Source: Streptomyces zhaozhouensis (GTDB taxonomy: Bacteria > Actinomycetota > Actinomycetes > Streptomycetales > Streptomycetaceae). From it: a stretch of 64,000 bases of DNA. The DNA is taken from contig NZ_OCNE01000007.1 in NCBI RefSeq assembly GCF_900230195.1, forward strand, positions 124,001 to 188,000, in the 5' to 3' direction. Positions 31,130 through 39,725 of the stretch are shown in pieces. Below the pieces are notes generated by a model that saw nothing but the letters and a program-made list of their open reading frames with translations, ran no database searches and had not been told where the DNA came from. The first letter of the stretch is position 1. Each line of letters starts with the position of its first letter. A program made the translations under genes and the position numbers.

Positions 31130-31558
31130 TCAGTCCGTCAGGTCGCCCTGGGCGACCACGTGCTCGGGCCTGATCCGCACCAGCATCTCCCCGGGGGCCG
31201 CGTTGCGCTCCCCGAACTCCGCGGCGCGCTCCTCGCCCATGTAGCGGGCGGCGATCCTGGTCGCCCACGCGCGCAGCTGCCCGGCGTCCTCGCCGCACTC
31301 GGCCCGGCCGCGCAGCAGGACGAACGCGAAGGGCTCGCGCTCCTCATCCACGCAGAACGCGACCCGCCCGTCACGTGCAAGGTTGTTCCCCTTGACCGTG
31401 TTCCGGCCGGTGGTCAGCACCACCTCGTCGCCGTCCAGCACGAACCAGACCGGCGCGACATGGGGGCTGCCGTCCTCGCGCACGGTCGACAGCTTGCCGG
31501 TCCTGGTGCCCGCGGCGAGGAAGGCCCGCCACTCACTCCGCTCCATCGTGTGCGCCAT
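31130..31558 (-). CDS. PPOX-class F420-dependent oxidoreductase
   Basis: This 142-residue split-barrel flavin/F420 protein has TGKLSTVREDGSPHVAPVWF, then the strand VLTTGRNTVKGNNLARDGRV, the usual pattern of actinobacterial PPOX-class F420 enzymes. It likely uses F420H2 to reduce an unknown substrate. The ATG at 31558 overlaps the end of the DUF2332 gene by 26 bases and gives the normal family length. Confidence 0.85.
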   Translation of the reverse strand: MAHTMERSEWRAFLAAGTRTGKLSTVREDGSPHVAPVWFVLDGDEVVLTTGRNTVKGNNLARDGRVAFCVDEEREPFAFVLLRGRAECGEDAGQLRAWATRIAARYMGEERAAEFGERNAAPGEMLVRIRPEHVVAQGDLTD

Positions 31559-32654
31559 ACGTCCATCGTGGGGGATCCTCCGGGACGCGGCCACCGGCGG
31601 GCAGGCCGTGCGGGTGAGCGGAGGCCAGCAGCCGCTCGGGGCCGGTGCCCACCCGCACCGAGAGCCAGAAGTCCTCGCCGCCGTCGTGGCGCCCCGGCTC
31701 GAAGGCGACATGGGCGAATCCCGCGTCCGGGGTCGCCGAGGCGGCCAGCCGGGCCAGCTCGGACTCCACCGCGGCCCACTCCTCCAGCGGGACGTACTGG
31801 CGCATCACCGAGTGCCACACCACCGTCCAGGTGCCGGGCTCCACGTCGAGGGTGGAGAGGAACTCGGCCGCGCCCGAGCCCTGGACCGTCGCCGGCACCT
31901 TGGCCGCTATCCGCAACGCGCCCTCCAGCCGCTCCATCCGCGCGCGCTGGTCGGGCCAGACGTAGGCGCGCAGGGTCAGCGAGCCCTCGGCCGACAGCGG
32001 GTCGATCGGCGAGGGGTCGCAGCCGCGTCGCTCCACGATCCGCAGCGCCTGGTGGCGCTCCGCGCCGGCGCGCAGCCACGCCGGCACCTCGGGCGCCCAG
32101 GTGTCGGTCAGCCGCACCGCCGAGTCCGGCGGCCCCCAGGAGAAGCCGTCCGCCTCGTAGCGGAACTGCTCGGCGCGCAGGTTCAGTCCGCCGCTCGACC
32201 CCAGCTCGAAGAGGCGCACCGGCGTCTGCGGCGTGGGAACGGTGTGCAGCAGCGCGGCGATCAGCAGGTGGGAGCGGCCGACCTCGTTGGTCTGCGGCGG
32301 CCTGGCCAGCCAGTCCCGCAGCCAGTAGCGCTCCTCGGAGAGCGCGGCCCGAAGCGCCGGCCAGGCCGCGTCCGGGCGCGCGGGGTCGAACGTGCCGCCG
32401 GCGCTGGGCAGGTGCGCCGCCAGCTCGGGGGCGCGACCGGTCAGCGCGAGCGCGTGGGCGCCGCCCAGCAGCCGCAGCGGCAGCACGTCGTCCACGGCCG
32501 CGTCCTCGTAGCCCGCGACCGCGTCGACGCTCGGCCCGTCCTGCTCGATGTCCCGCGCGATCCGCTCCAGCAGCGCCGCGTAGAGCGGCGAGCCTTGGCG
32601 ACCGCAGGACCCCGCCTGCTGGCGAAAGACCCGGGCAACGTGTTCACGGGGCAT
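31533..32654 (-). CDS. DUF2332 family protein
   Basis: This 373-residue protein fits DUF2332: an N-terminal helical half, then LFELGSSGGLNLRAEQFRY and VVWHSVMRQYVPLEEW. The first of these resembles a methyltransferase motif I, but catalytic function is unproven. AAAGGAG lies 5-8 bases before the ATG. First gene of a probable four-gene unit DUF2332, PPOX, VOC, NUDIX. Confidence 0.85.
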   Translation of the reverse strand: MPREHVARVFRQQAGSCGRQGSPLYAALLERIARDIEQDGPSVDAVAGYEDAAVDDVLPLRLLGGAHALALTGRAPELAAHLPSAGGTFDPARPDAAWPALRAALSEERYWLRDWLARPPQTNEVGRSHLLIAALLHTVPTPQTPVRLFELGSSGGLNLRAEQFRYEADGFSWGPPDSAVRLTDTWAPEVPAWLRAGAERHQALRIVERRGCDPSPIDPLSAEGSLTLRAYVWPDQRARMERLEGALRIAAKVPATVQGSGAAEFLSTLDVEPGTWTVVWHSVMRQYVPLEEWAAVESELARLAASATPDAGFAHVAFEPGRHDGGEDFWLSVRVGTGPERLLASAHPHGLPAGGRVPEDPPRWTYGAHDGAE

Positions 32655-32849
32655 CGGTACTCCTTTTTGGGGGTCGCCAAGATCATGGGGTCCGTCGGGG
32701 TCCGAAGGGAAGGGGCATCGGGACAGGAGACCCGCAGGAAGGGCCTGCTCGTACTCCTGTGCCCCAATTGCCGGTGATCATGGCAACCCCGAACCGGGCC
32801 CCCGCGGGCGCACACGGGTCGGATGGTAAGCGCCTTCTACGATGGCGGC

Positions 32850-33527
32850 ATGAGTGTTGAGCGCATCCTCGTCTACAGCCGCACCACCGGGTTCCGGCAC
32901 GACTCCATCCCGGCCGGCGTCGCCGCGTTCCGCGAGCTGGGCGCCGAGGCCGGCCTGACCGTGACCGCGACCGAGGACCCCGAGGAGCTGGCCGCCGGCC
33001 TGCCCGGCGCGCGCGCCGTCGTGTTCCTCTCCACCAGCGGCGAGGTCCTCACCGACGAGGGGCGGCGGGCGCTGCGCGCGTTCCTCGCCGACGGCGGCGG
33101 GTTCCTCGGCGTGCACGGCGCCTCCACCACCGAGTACGACTGGCCCTGGTTCGGCACCGACGTGGTGGGCGCCGTCTTCGACGGCCACCCCGCCCTCCAG
33201 CCCGGGGTGGTCGCCGTCGAGGACCACGACCACCCGGCCACCGCCCACCTGCCGGCCCGCTGGGAGTTCGTCGACGAGTGGTACAACTTCACCAGCAACC
33301 CGCGCCCCCGCGTCCGGGTGCTGGCCACCGCCGACGAGACCAGCTACGAGGGCGGCGGCATGGGCGCCGACCACCCGCTGGTCTGGTGCCACGAACGGGC
33401 CGGCGGCAGGTCGTTCTACACCGCCCTCGGCCACACCTCCGAGTCGTTCACCGACCCCGCCTTCCGCGCGCATCTGCGCGGCGGGCTGCGCTGGGTGCTC
33501 AACACGCCTGGCGTTAAGTCGAGTTGA
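32850..33527 (+). CDS. ThuA-domain protein
   Basis: This 225-residue protein is a ThuA (trehalose-utilisation) class I glutamine-amidotransferase-like domain: VERILVYSRTTGFRHDSIP at the start, GGFLGVHGAS in the middle and WCHERAGGRSFYTALGHT at the end. Such proteins occur with sugar catabolism genes but also alone, as here. The catalytic role is uncertain. The ATG at 32850 gives the normal family start. Confidence 0.9.
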   Translation: MSVERILVYSRTTGFRHDSIPAGVAAFRELGAEAGLTVTATEDPEELAAGLPGARAVVFLSTSGEVLTDEGRRALRAFLADGGGFLGVHGASTTEYDWPWFGTDVVGAVFDGHPALQPGVVAVEDHDHPATAHLPARWEFVDEWYNFTSNPRPRVRVLATADETSYEGGGMGADHPLVWCHERAGGRSFYTALGHTSESFTDPAFRAHLRGGLRWVLNTPGVKSS

Positions 33528-33561
33528 CCCCGCCCCGGGGAACGCTGCCACGATGGGCGCC

Positions 33562-34083
33562 ATGTCCGTGCTCACCCGTGTCCGGGGCGACATCACCGCC
33601 CAACGAGTCGACGCCGTCGTCAACGCGGCCAACTCCTCCCTGCTCGGCGGCGGGGGAGTGGACGGCGCGATCCACCGGGCCGGCGGCCCCGAGATCCTGG
33701 CGGCCTGCCGCGACCTGCGCGCCGGCCACCTCGGCGGCGGGCTGCCCACCGGCGAGGCCGTGGCCACCACCGCCGGCCGGCTGCCGGCCCGCTGGGTCAT
33801 CCACACGGTCGGCCCCGTCCACTCCGCGACCGAGGACCGCTCCGCGCTGCTGACCTCCTGCTACCGCTCGTCGCTGCGGATCGCCCAGGAGCTGGGCGCC
33901 CGCACGGTCGCCATGCCAGCGGTCTCCACCGGGGTCTACGGCTGGCCCCTGGACGACGCCGCCCGCCTCGCGGTGGCGGCCGCCCACGAGGCGGCGGCGG
34001 GCGGCGCCTTCGACGAACTGCGGTTCGTGCTCTTCGACGAGCGGGCGTACCGGGCGTTCGACGCGGTCGCCCCGCGCGACTGA
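33562..34083 (+). CDS. Macro-domain ADP-ribose processing protein
   Basis: This 173-residue macro domain has VRGDITAQRVDAVVNAANSS, LLGGGGVDGAIHRAGG and AMPAVSTGVYGWPLDDAA, the complete signature of O-acetyl-ADP-ribose deacetylases (YmdB type). It should hydrolyse O-acetyl-ADP-ribose or remove ADP-ribose from proteins. Alternative ATG at 33553 adds three residues. It follows the ThuA gene by 34 bases. The stop codon sits inside the terminator palindrome. Confidence 0.9.
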   Translation: MSVLTRVRGDITAQRVDAVVNAANSSLLGGGGVDGAIHRAGGPEILAACRDLRAGHLGGGLPTGEAVATTAGRLPARWVIHTVGPVHSATEDRSALLTSCYRSSLRIAQELGARTVAMPAVSTGVYGWPLDDAARLAVAAAHEAAAGGAFDELRFVLFDERAYRAFDAVAPRD

Positions 34084-34112
34084 GCCCGGCCCGGCGCGCC
34101 GGGCCGGGCTCA
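34081..34112. terminator. Palindromic terminator holding both stop codons
   Basis: A 32-bp perfect palindrome (TGAGCCCGGCCCGG, CGCG, complement). The TGA at its left end is the macro-domain stop and the TGA at its right end, on the other strand, is the stop of the convergent gene. Confidence 0.85.
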
Positions 34113-35177
34113 GTCCGGGGGGACCAGCTCCGCGGCGCGCCGGGCGGCCGTCGCGGGCAGCGGGTCGTCGGGGGCGTCGGCCAGCAGGTCAAGGACGGTG
34201 TCCGCCAGCTTGATGACGTGTTCGTCGCCGTGCTCGGCGGCCCGCGCGAACACCTCCCGCGCCCCGGTCTCGGCCGGCTCCACCGGCTCCGGGCCGCCGT
34301 CCGGGGCGTACGCGGCGACCACCGCCGCGCTCGCCGACCAGGCCGCCGCCACGCTCGGCCGCCACAGCGCGGGCGGCAGCGCCGGAAGCACCCGCAGCAC
34401 CGCGTTGGGCGCCGTCACGGCGTGCACCAGCATCACCGGCTCGCCCCGCGCGTGCCCCGCGTAGTACCCGGCCGCCGCGCGCACCAGCTCGGCCAGCGCC
34501 GCCCGCGCCTGTCCCGGTTCCCCGGGCGGCGTCCCCGGCCACGCGGGCAGCCGCGTCAACTGCCCCAGCCGGTGGCCGATCCCGCCCGAACGGTCCGCGA
34601 CCGGCTCCACCGAGGCCAACGCCCCCGCCGCGCCCGCCGCCACCGGCGCCCCGACGACGCCGGACGGCAGCGGCTGGTGCCGCGCCGCCCAGTACCCCAG
34701 CCCCTCGGCCAGCTCGGCGAGCCTCGCCGCCGAGGCCCCGTCGGCCAGCAGCGCCCGCACGGCGTGCCCGACGCGGATGACCGGATGCGTCGCCCCGCCC
34801 GCGATCCCCGGCAGCAGCCTCGGCCACCACACCGTCAGCACCTCGGGCCAGGGCCGCTCCGCCAGCCGCTCACCGAAGTACCGCGCCCAGTCCGTCAGAT
34901 ACCGGGCGTCGCCCAGCCGTTCGCGCCAGTCGGCCTCCGTGATCCGGCCGCTCCCGGCCGGCCGGTCCTCCAACTTCTCCCGGTAGGAGTCGATCCACCG
35001 GTGCACCCGGGCGCCCTGCCCGTGCCGCACCAGCGCCTCGACCGCCATCGGCGCGTGGTTGCTGAGCCAGCCGCGGTACTCGGGGCCCGCCCGGTGCAGC
35101 CGCTCCCACGCCTCGTCCAGCACGCCGTCCCGCGCCCGCCGCGCCCCGCCCGTGTCGTGCCCGCCCGTGTCGTCCAT
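34110..35177 (-). CDS. Questin oxidase-like protein
   Basis: This 355-residue protein fits the questin-oxidase-like family (DUF4243): an early LHRAGPEYRGWLSNHAPMAVEAL, then VHRWIDSYREKLE, and later HAVTAPNAVLRVLPALP. The family name comes from a fungal Baeyer-Villiger-type oxidase, but bacterial members are uncharacterised. The ATG at 35177 lacks a clear ribosome binding site; a GTG at 35186 is possible. Confidence 0.8.
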   Translation of the reverse strand: MDDTGGHDTGGARRARDGVLDEAWERLHRAGPEYRGWLSNHAPMAVEALVRHGQGARVHRWIDSYREKLEDRPAGSGRITEADWRERLGDARYLTDWARYFGERLAERPWPEVLTVWWPRLLPGIAGGATHPVIRVGHAVRALLADGASAARLAELAEGLGYWAARHQPLPSGVVGAPVAAGAAGALASVEPVADRSGGIGHRLGQLTRLPAWPGTPPGEPGQARAALAELVRAAAGYYAGHARGEPVMLVHAVTAPNAVLRVLPALPPALWRPSVAAAWSASAAVVAAYAPDGGPEPVEPAETGAREVFARAAEHGDEHVIKLADTVLDLLADAPDDPLPATAARRAAELVPPD

Positions 35178-35250
35178 GCGCGGCACGCTACGGACCCGCG
35201 CCGGGCGCGGGCATCGGCCGCGGGACCGGACGCCGCGCGGTCCCTCGGGC

Positions 35251-35892
35251 CTACTCCTCCAGGAGGACCACGTCCAGCCGGCGCGGCCCGTGCACGCCCT
35301 CCACCCGGTCCAGCTCGATGTCGCTGGTCGCCGAGGGGCCCGAGATCCAGGTCAGCGGGCGCGCCGGATCGAGCCGCCGCAGCCCCTGCGGCACCGAGTC
35401 CACCACCTGGTCCGGGACGACCACCACGCACACGTGATGGTCCGGCACCAGCGTGATCCGCCGCCGCCCCTGGTCCGGGCCGGCGTCCAGCACCACCGTG
35501 CCGGTCTCCGCGATCGCCACCGCGCAGCCCGTCACCACGCTGTCCACCCCGTCCAGCCGGCGCGCGGTGTCCGCCGCCTCGTCGGGGACCCGGCGCACCT
35601 CCCGCGGCACCTCGGCCAGCCACTCGGGCGGCAGCCCGGCCGGCACCACCACGCTGGCCGCGCCGCGCTCCGCCAGCAGCCGCGCCACCAGCCCCGGCAG
35701 CTCCTCGGGCGTCGAACGGTGCACCAGCGCCCGGTAGTCGGCGAGGTTCTCCGCCAGCAGCCCGACCGCGTCGGCAGGTTGATGGCTGTCGAGATAGCCG
35801 CGCTCCAGCGGCTCCCGTTCCGGGTCCTCCTCGCGCGGCACGTCGGCCAACGCCCGACGCACCCGCCCCAGCACCACCTCGCGCGCGTTCAC
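35251..35892 (-). CDS. lutC: LutC, lactate utilization protein
   Basis: This 213-residue LUD-domain protein has GCAVAIAETGTVVLDAG and the ending TWISGPSATSDIELDRVEGVHG, which define LutC/YkgG. LutABC together oxidise L-lactate to pyruvate on the membrane side of the cytoplasm. GTG at 35892 overlaps the lutB stop as GTGA. Last gene of the rhamnose operon. Confidence 0.93.
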   Translation of the reverse strand: MNAREVVLGRVRRALADVPREEDPEREPLERGYLDSHQPADAVGLLAENLADYRALVHRSTPEELPGLVARLLAERGAASVVVPAGLPPEWLAEVPREVRRVPDEAADTARRLDGVDSVVTGCAVAIAETGTVVLDAGPDQGRRRITLVPDHHVCVVVVPDQVVDSVPQGLRRLDPARPLTWISGPSATSDIELDRVEGVHGPRRLDVVLLEE

Positions 35893-37373
35893 CGGCCCGC
35901 CTCCCCGCTCTCGCCCCTGGTCCTGCGCCACCACGAACGGAACGACTCCGGCGGCAGCGGCGGCATGTCCCGCGTCCGCGACCACGCCGCGCCCGGCCCC
36001 GGGAGCCGGCGCGGCTGGAGGCGCCGCATCCGCCCCGCGACCCGCTGCCCCGCGCGCAGCGCGCCCGGATGGTCCAGCGCCCAGCGCGCCGCCCGCATCG
36101 CGGCCCGCTCCGCCGCGTGCCCGCGCGCCGGCCGGATCCGCACCCGGCTGCCGCGGACCGTCGCCTCGCCGCCCTCCACGACCCGCTCCCGCAGCCGCAC
36201 CAGCACCTCGGGGATGTCGATCGCGACCGGGCAGACCTCGTAGCACGCCCCGCACAGCGACGAGGCGTACGGCAGCGAGGCGTCCAACACCGTGTCCACG
36301 CCTCGCAGTTGCGGCGTGAGGATGGCGCCGATCGGCCCCGGGTAGGCCGAGCCGTAGGCGTGCCCGCCGGCCCGCTCGTAGACCGGGCACACGTTCAGAC
36401 AGGCCGAACACCGGATGCAGCGCAACGCCTGCCGTCCCACCTCGTCGGCGAGCGTGTCCGTGCGCCCGTTGTCCACCAGCACCAGATGGAACGTCGAGGG
36501 GCCGTCCCCGTCGGAGGTGCCCGTCCACATCGAGGTGTACGGGTTCATCCGCTCCGCCGTCGACGAGCGCGGCAGCAACTGGAGGAAGACCTCCAGGTCC
36601 CGCCAGGTCGGCACCACCTTCTCGATGCCGACGACCGAGATCAGCGTCTCCGGCAGCGTCAGGCACATCCGCCCGTTGCCCTCGGACTCGACCACCACCA
36701 TCGTGCCGGTCTCCGCCACCATGAAGTTGGCGCCCGAGATCCCGACCTTCGCGTCCAGGAACTTCTGCCGCAGATGCAGCCGCGCCGCCTCCGCCAGGTC
36801 CGCAGGCTCGTCCGTCAGGCCCTCCGGCGCCGGCCGGCCCCACTCGCCCATCCGCTCGGTGAAGATGTCCCGGATCTCCCGCCGGTTCCGGTGGATCGCC
36901 GGCACCAGGATGTGGCTGGGCAGGTCGTCGCCCAACTGCACGATCAGCTCCGCCAGGTCCGTCTCGAACGCCCGCACCCCGGCCCGCTCCAGCGCCGCGT
37001 TCAGCCCCAGCTCCTGGGTGGCCATCGACTTGACCTTGACGACCTCGCGCTCCCCGGTCTGAAGGACCAGGCGCGTCACGATCTCGTTGGCCTGCGCGGC
37101 GTCGGCCGCCCAGTGCACCTGTCCGCCGGCGGCCGTGACCGCCGCCTCCAACCGCTCCAGATAGCTGTCCAGATGACGCAGTGTCCGGTCCTTGATCGCG
37201 GCACCCGCCGCCCGCAGCTCCGCCCAGTCCGGCAGCTCGGCCACCGCGCGCGCCCGCTTGTCGCGGATGGTGTGCGTGGCGTGCGTCAGGTTCGCCCGCA
37301 GCCGCTCGTCCCGCGTGGCCGCCTCCGCGGCCCGGGGGAACGCCGGCATCCCCAGATACGTCCCACCGCTCAT
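35889..37373 (-). CDS. lutB: LutB, iron-sulfur lactate utilization protein
   Basis: This 494-residue protein has an N-terminal LUD domain (ETGTMVVVESEGNGRMCL at about 215-235) and two 4Fe-4S motifs, CIRCSACLNVCPV and CGACYEVCPV, followed by a basic tail. These match LutB/YkgF, the electron-transfer subunit of the lactate oxidation complex. It lies 25 bases after lutA and overlaps lutC by four. Confidence 0.95.
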   Translation of the reverse strand: MSGGTYLGMPAFPRAAEAATRDERLRANLTHATHTIRDKRARAVAELPDWAELRAAGAAIKDRTLRHLDSYLERLEAAVTAAGGQVHWAADAAQANEIVTRLVLQTGEREVVKVKSMATQELGLNAALERAGVRAFETDLAELIVQLGDDLPSHILVPAIHRNRREIRDIFTERMGEWGRPAPEGLTDEPADLAEAARLHLRQKFLDAKVGISGANFMVAETGTMVVVESEGNGRMCLTLPETLISVVGIEKVVPTWRDLEVFLQLLPRSSTAERMNPYTSMWTGTSDGDGPSTFHLVLVDNGRTDTLADEVGRQALRCIRCSACLNVCPVYERAGGHAYGSAYPGPIGAILTPQLRGVDTVLDASLPYASSLCGACYEVCPVAIDIPEVLVRLRERVVEGGEATVRGSRVRIRPARGHAAERAAMRAARWALDHPGALRAGQRVAGRMRRLQPRRLPGPGAAWSRTRDMPPLPPESFRSWWRRTRGESGEAGR

Positions 37374-37398
37374 ACCGCCGCCTCCCGGGCGCCGTGCC

Positions 37399-38151
37399 TC
37401 ACCACCGCGCCTCCTCCGTGCTGGCCAGGATCTCCGCCAGGTGCACCGGCCGCACCCCGGCGCCCAGCCGGGAGAGCGTGCCGCCGATGTGCGTCTGGCA
37501 CGAGTTGTCGACCGTGCACACCGCCTCGGCGCCCGTCGCGATGATGTGCCGGGCCTTGTCCGCGCCCATCGCCGCCGAGACCGCCTCGTTCTTCACCGCG
37601 AACGTGCCCCCGAATCCGCAGCACTCCTCCGCGCCCGGCAGGTCCACCAGCCGCAGCCCCCGCACCGCCTCCAGCAGCCGTCGCGGCCGGTCGCCCAGGC
37701 CGAGCATCCGCAGGCCGTGGCAGGTCGGGTGGTACGTCACCGTGTGCGGGTAGTAGGCGCCGACGTCCGTCACCCCCAGCACGTCCACCAGGAACTCCGT
37801 CAGCTCCACCGTCCTGGGCACCACCGACTCCGCCACCGAGGCCAGCCCCCGGTCCCGGCCCTCGGACATCGCCCGCGCCCCGATCCTCGGGTAGTTGTCC
37901 CGCACCATCGCCGCGCAGGAGCCGGAGGGCGTCACGATGTAGTCGTAGCCGTGGAACGCCCGCGCGTAGCGCCGCACCAGCGGCTCGGTCTCCCGCCGGT
38001 AGCCCGTGTTGAACTGCGGCTGCCCGCAGCAGGACTGCTCCTCGGGGAAGTCGACGCTCACCCCCAGCCGTTCCAGCAGTGCCACCACCGCCTGCCCGGT
38101 CCGCGGGAAGAGCGTGTCGTTGACACAGGTGACAAAGAGCGCGACCCGCAT
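37399..38151 (-). CDS. lutA: LutA, CCG-domain lactate utilization protein
   Basis: This 250-residue protein has two cysteine-rich CCG domains (EEQSCCGQPQFNTGY and GAEECCGFGGTFAVKN), each with its spaced CxxC-like partner (SGSCAAM and DNSCQTHIGG). This is the LutA/YkgE layout; the cysteines bind an iron-sulfur cluster. The ATG follows the rhaB stop by a single base. Confidence 0.95.
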   Translation of the reverse strand: MRVALFVTCVNDTLFPRTGQAVVALLERLGVSVDFPEEQSCCGQPQFNTGYRRETEPLVRRYARAFHGYDYIVTPSGSCAAMVRDNYPRIGARAMSEGRDRGLASVAESVVPRTVELTEFLVDVLGVTDVGAYYPHTVTYHPTCHGLRMLGLGDRPRRLLEAVRGLRLVDLPGAEECCGFGGTFAVKNEAVSAAMGADKARHIIATGAEAVCTVDNSCQTHIGGTLSRLGAGVRPVHLAEILASTEEARW

Positions 38152-38152
38152 C

Positions 38153-39667
38153 TCAGCCCCTTCCGTCCTCGGCGATCCGCCGCGCCGCCGCCTCCCACAC
38201 CGCGGCGTCGCCGCGGGGGGTGAAGCGGCCCAGCGTCTGCGACGCGGCCACGCACGAGCGTAGCCGCGAAAGCCCGCCCCGCACCCGTCCCGCCGCCCTC
38301 GCCTGCACCAGCACGTTCCCCAGCGAGGCCGCCTCCGTCGGCCCGGCGACCACCGGCAGCCCGCAGGCGTCCGCCGTCAGCTGGCACAGCAGCGCGTTCC
38401 GCGCGCCGCCGCCCACCACGTGCACCACCCGCACCTCGGCGCCCGCCAGCCGCGCCGCCTCGGCCACCGCCTCGCGGTGGGCGAGCGCCAACGAGTCCAG
38501 CACGCACCGCACCATCGCCGCCCGGCCCGCCGGCTCCGGCTGGCCCGAGCGCCGGCAGGCCGCCGCGATCCGCGCCGGCATCCCGCCCGGCGCCAGGAAC
38601 TCCTCGTCGCCCGCGTCCACCACGGGCCCGGGGCCCGGCAGCGCCGCCGCCTCCTCCAGCAGCGGCCCGAGCGCCGGCTCCTCACCGCCGCCCGCCCACT
38701 CCCGCAGACACTCCTGGAGCAGCCACAGGCCCATGATGTTCCGCAGGAAGCGGACCGTGCCGTCCACGCCCAGCTCGTTGGTGAAGTCGGCCCGCCGGGC
38801 CGCCTCGCTCACCACCGGCGCCGGCAGCTCAAGGCCCGCCAGCGACCAGGTGCCGGTCGCGACATAGGCGAAGCCGTCCCGCGTCGCCGGCACCCCCACC
38901 ACGGCGGAGGCGGTGTCGTGCGAGCCGACCGCCGTCACCGGCACCGGGCCGGTCAGCCCGCACTCCGCCAGCACCTCCGGCAGCAGCTCCCCGGCCGGCT
39001 CGCCCGGCCGCCGCAGCGGCGCGAAGAGCCCCAGGTCCACGCCGACCGCCTCCGCCACCTCGCGGGCCCACCCGCCCGTGCGCGGATCGATCAGCCCGGT
39101 CGTGGACGCGTTGGTCAGCTCCGTGCCCGCCACCCCGGTCAGCCAGGAGGAGACCAGGTCAGGCATCAGCAACAGCCGCCGCGCGGCCGCCAGTTGGGGG
39201 GAGCCCTCCAGCGCGGCCAGCTGGTAGACGGTGTTGAACGGCAGCGCGCGCAGCCCCGTCGCCCGGTACATCTCCTCCGGGGGCAGCAGCCGCCCCACCC
39301 GCTCGGCCACACCGGCCGTGCGCCCGTCGCGGTAGTGCACCGGGTTGCCCAGCAGCGCCCCGGACGCGTCCAGCAGCCCGAAGTCCACCGCCCAGGAGTC
39401 GATCCCGACCCCCGCCAGCCGGCCCCCGGCCCGCCGCCCCGCCTCCCGCAGCCCGTCCAGCACGCCCCGGTACAGGGCCAGCACGTCCCAGTGGAGCGTG
39501 CCGGCCACCCGCACCGGCCGGTTGGGGAAGCGGTGCGCCTCCACCAGCTCCACGCCGCCGCCCGCCGCCACCCGGCCGAGCATCACCCGGCCACTGGAGG
39601 CGCCGAGGTCGACGGCGGCGAACGGCGCGCCGCCCGCATCGGGGAACCCGGACTGATCAGCGGACAC
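38153..39667 (-). CDS. rhaB: Rhamnulokinase
   Basis: This 504-residue FGGY-family kinase phosphorylates L-rhamnulose. The N-terminal phosphate loop is AVDLGASSGRVMLG, the catalytic region is GIDSWAVDFGLLD, and GGGARNALLCQLTAD is the C-terminal ATP motif. The order and these motifs fit RhaB. GTG at 39667 was chosen because GTGAGG precedes it by about eight bases; GTGs at 39682 and 39679 are alternatives. It sits between rhaEW and lutA in one operon. Confidence 0.92.
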   Translation of the reverse strand: MSADQSGFPDAGGAPFAAVDLGASSGRVMLGRVAAGGGVELVEAHRFPNRPVRVAGTLHWDVLALYRGVLDGLREAGRRAGGRLAGVGIDSWAVDFGLLDASGALLGNPVHYRDGRTAGVAERVGRLLPPEEMYRATGLRALPFNTVYQLAALEGSPQLAAARRLLLMPDLVSSWLTGVAGTELTNASTTGLIDPRTGGWAREVAEAVGVDLGLFAPLRRPGEPAGELLPEVLAECGLTGPVPVTAVGSHDTASAVVGVPATRDGFAYVATGTWSLAGLELPAPVVSEAARRADFTNELGVDGTVRFLRNIMGLWLLQECLREWAGGGEEPALGPLLEEAAALPGPGPVVDAGDEEFLAPGGMPARIAAACRRSGQPEPAGRAAMVRCVLDSLALAHREAVAEAARLAGAEVRVVHVVGGGARNALLCQLTADACGLPVVAGPTEAASLGNVLVQARAAGRVRGGLSRLRSCVAASQTLGRFTPRGDAAVWEAAARRIAEDGRG

Positions 39668-39725
39668 GACGCACCTCACCACACTCGCGGACGACTTCGA
39701 AGGAAACGGACGGCGGACGCCGCCC

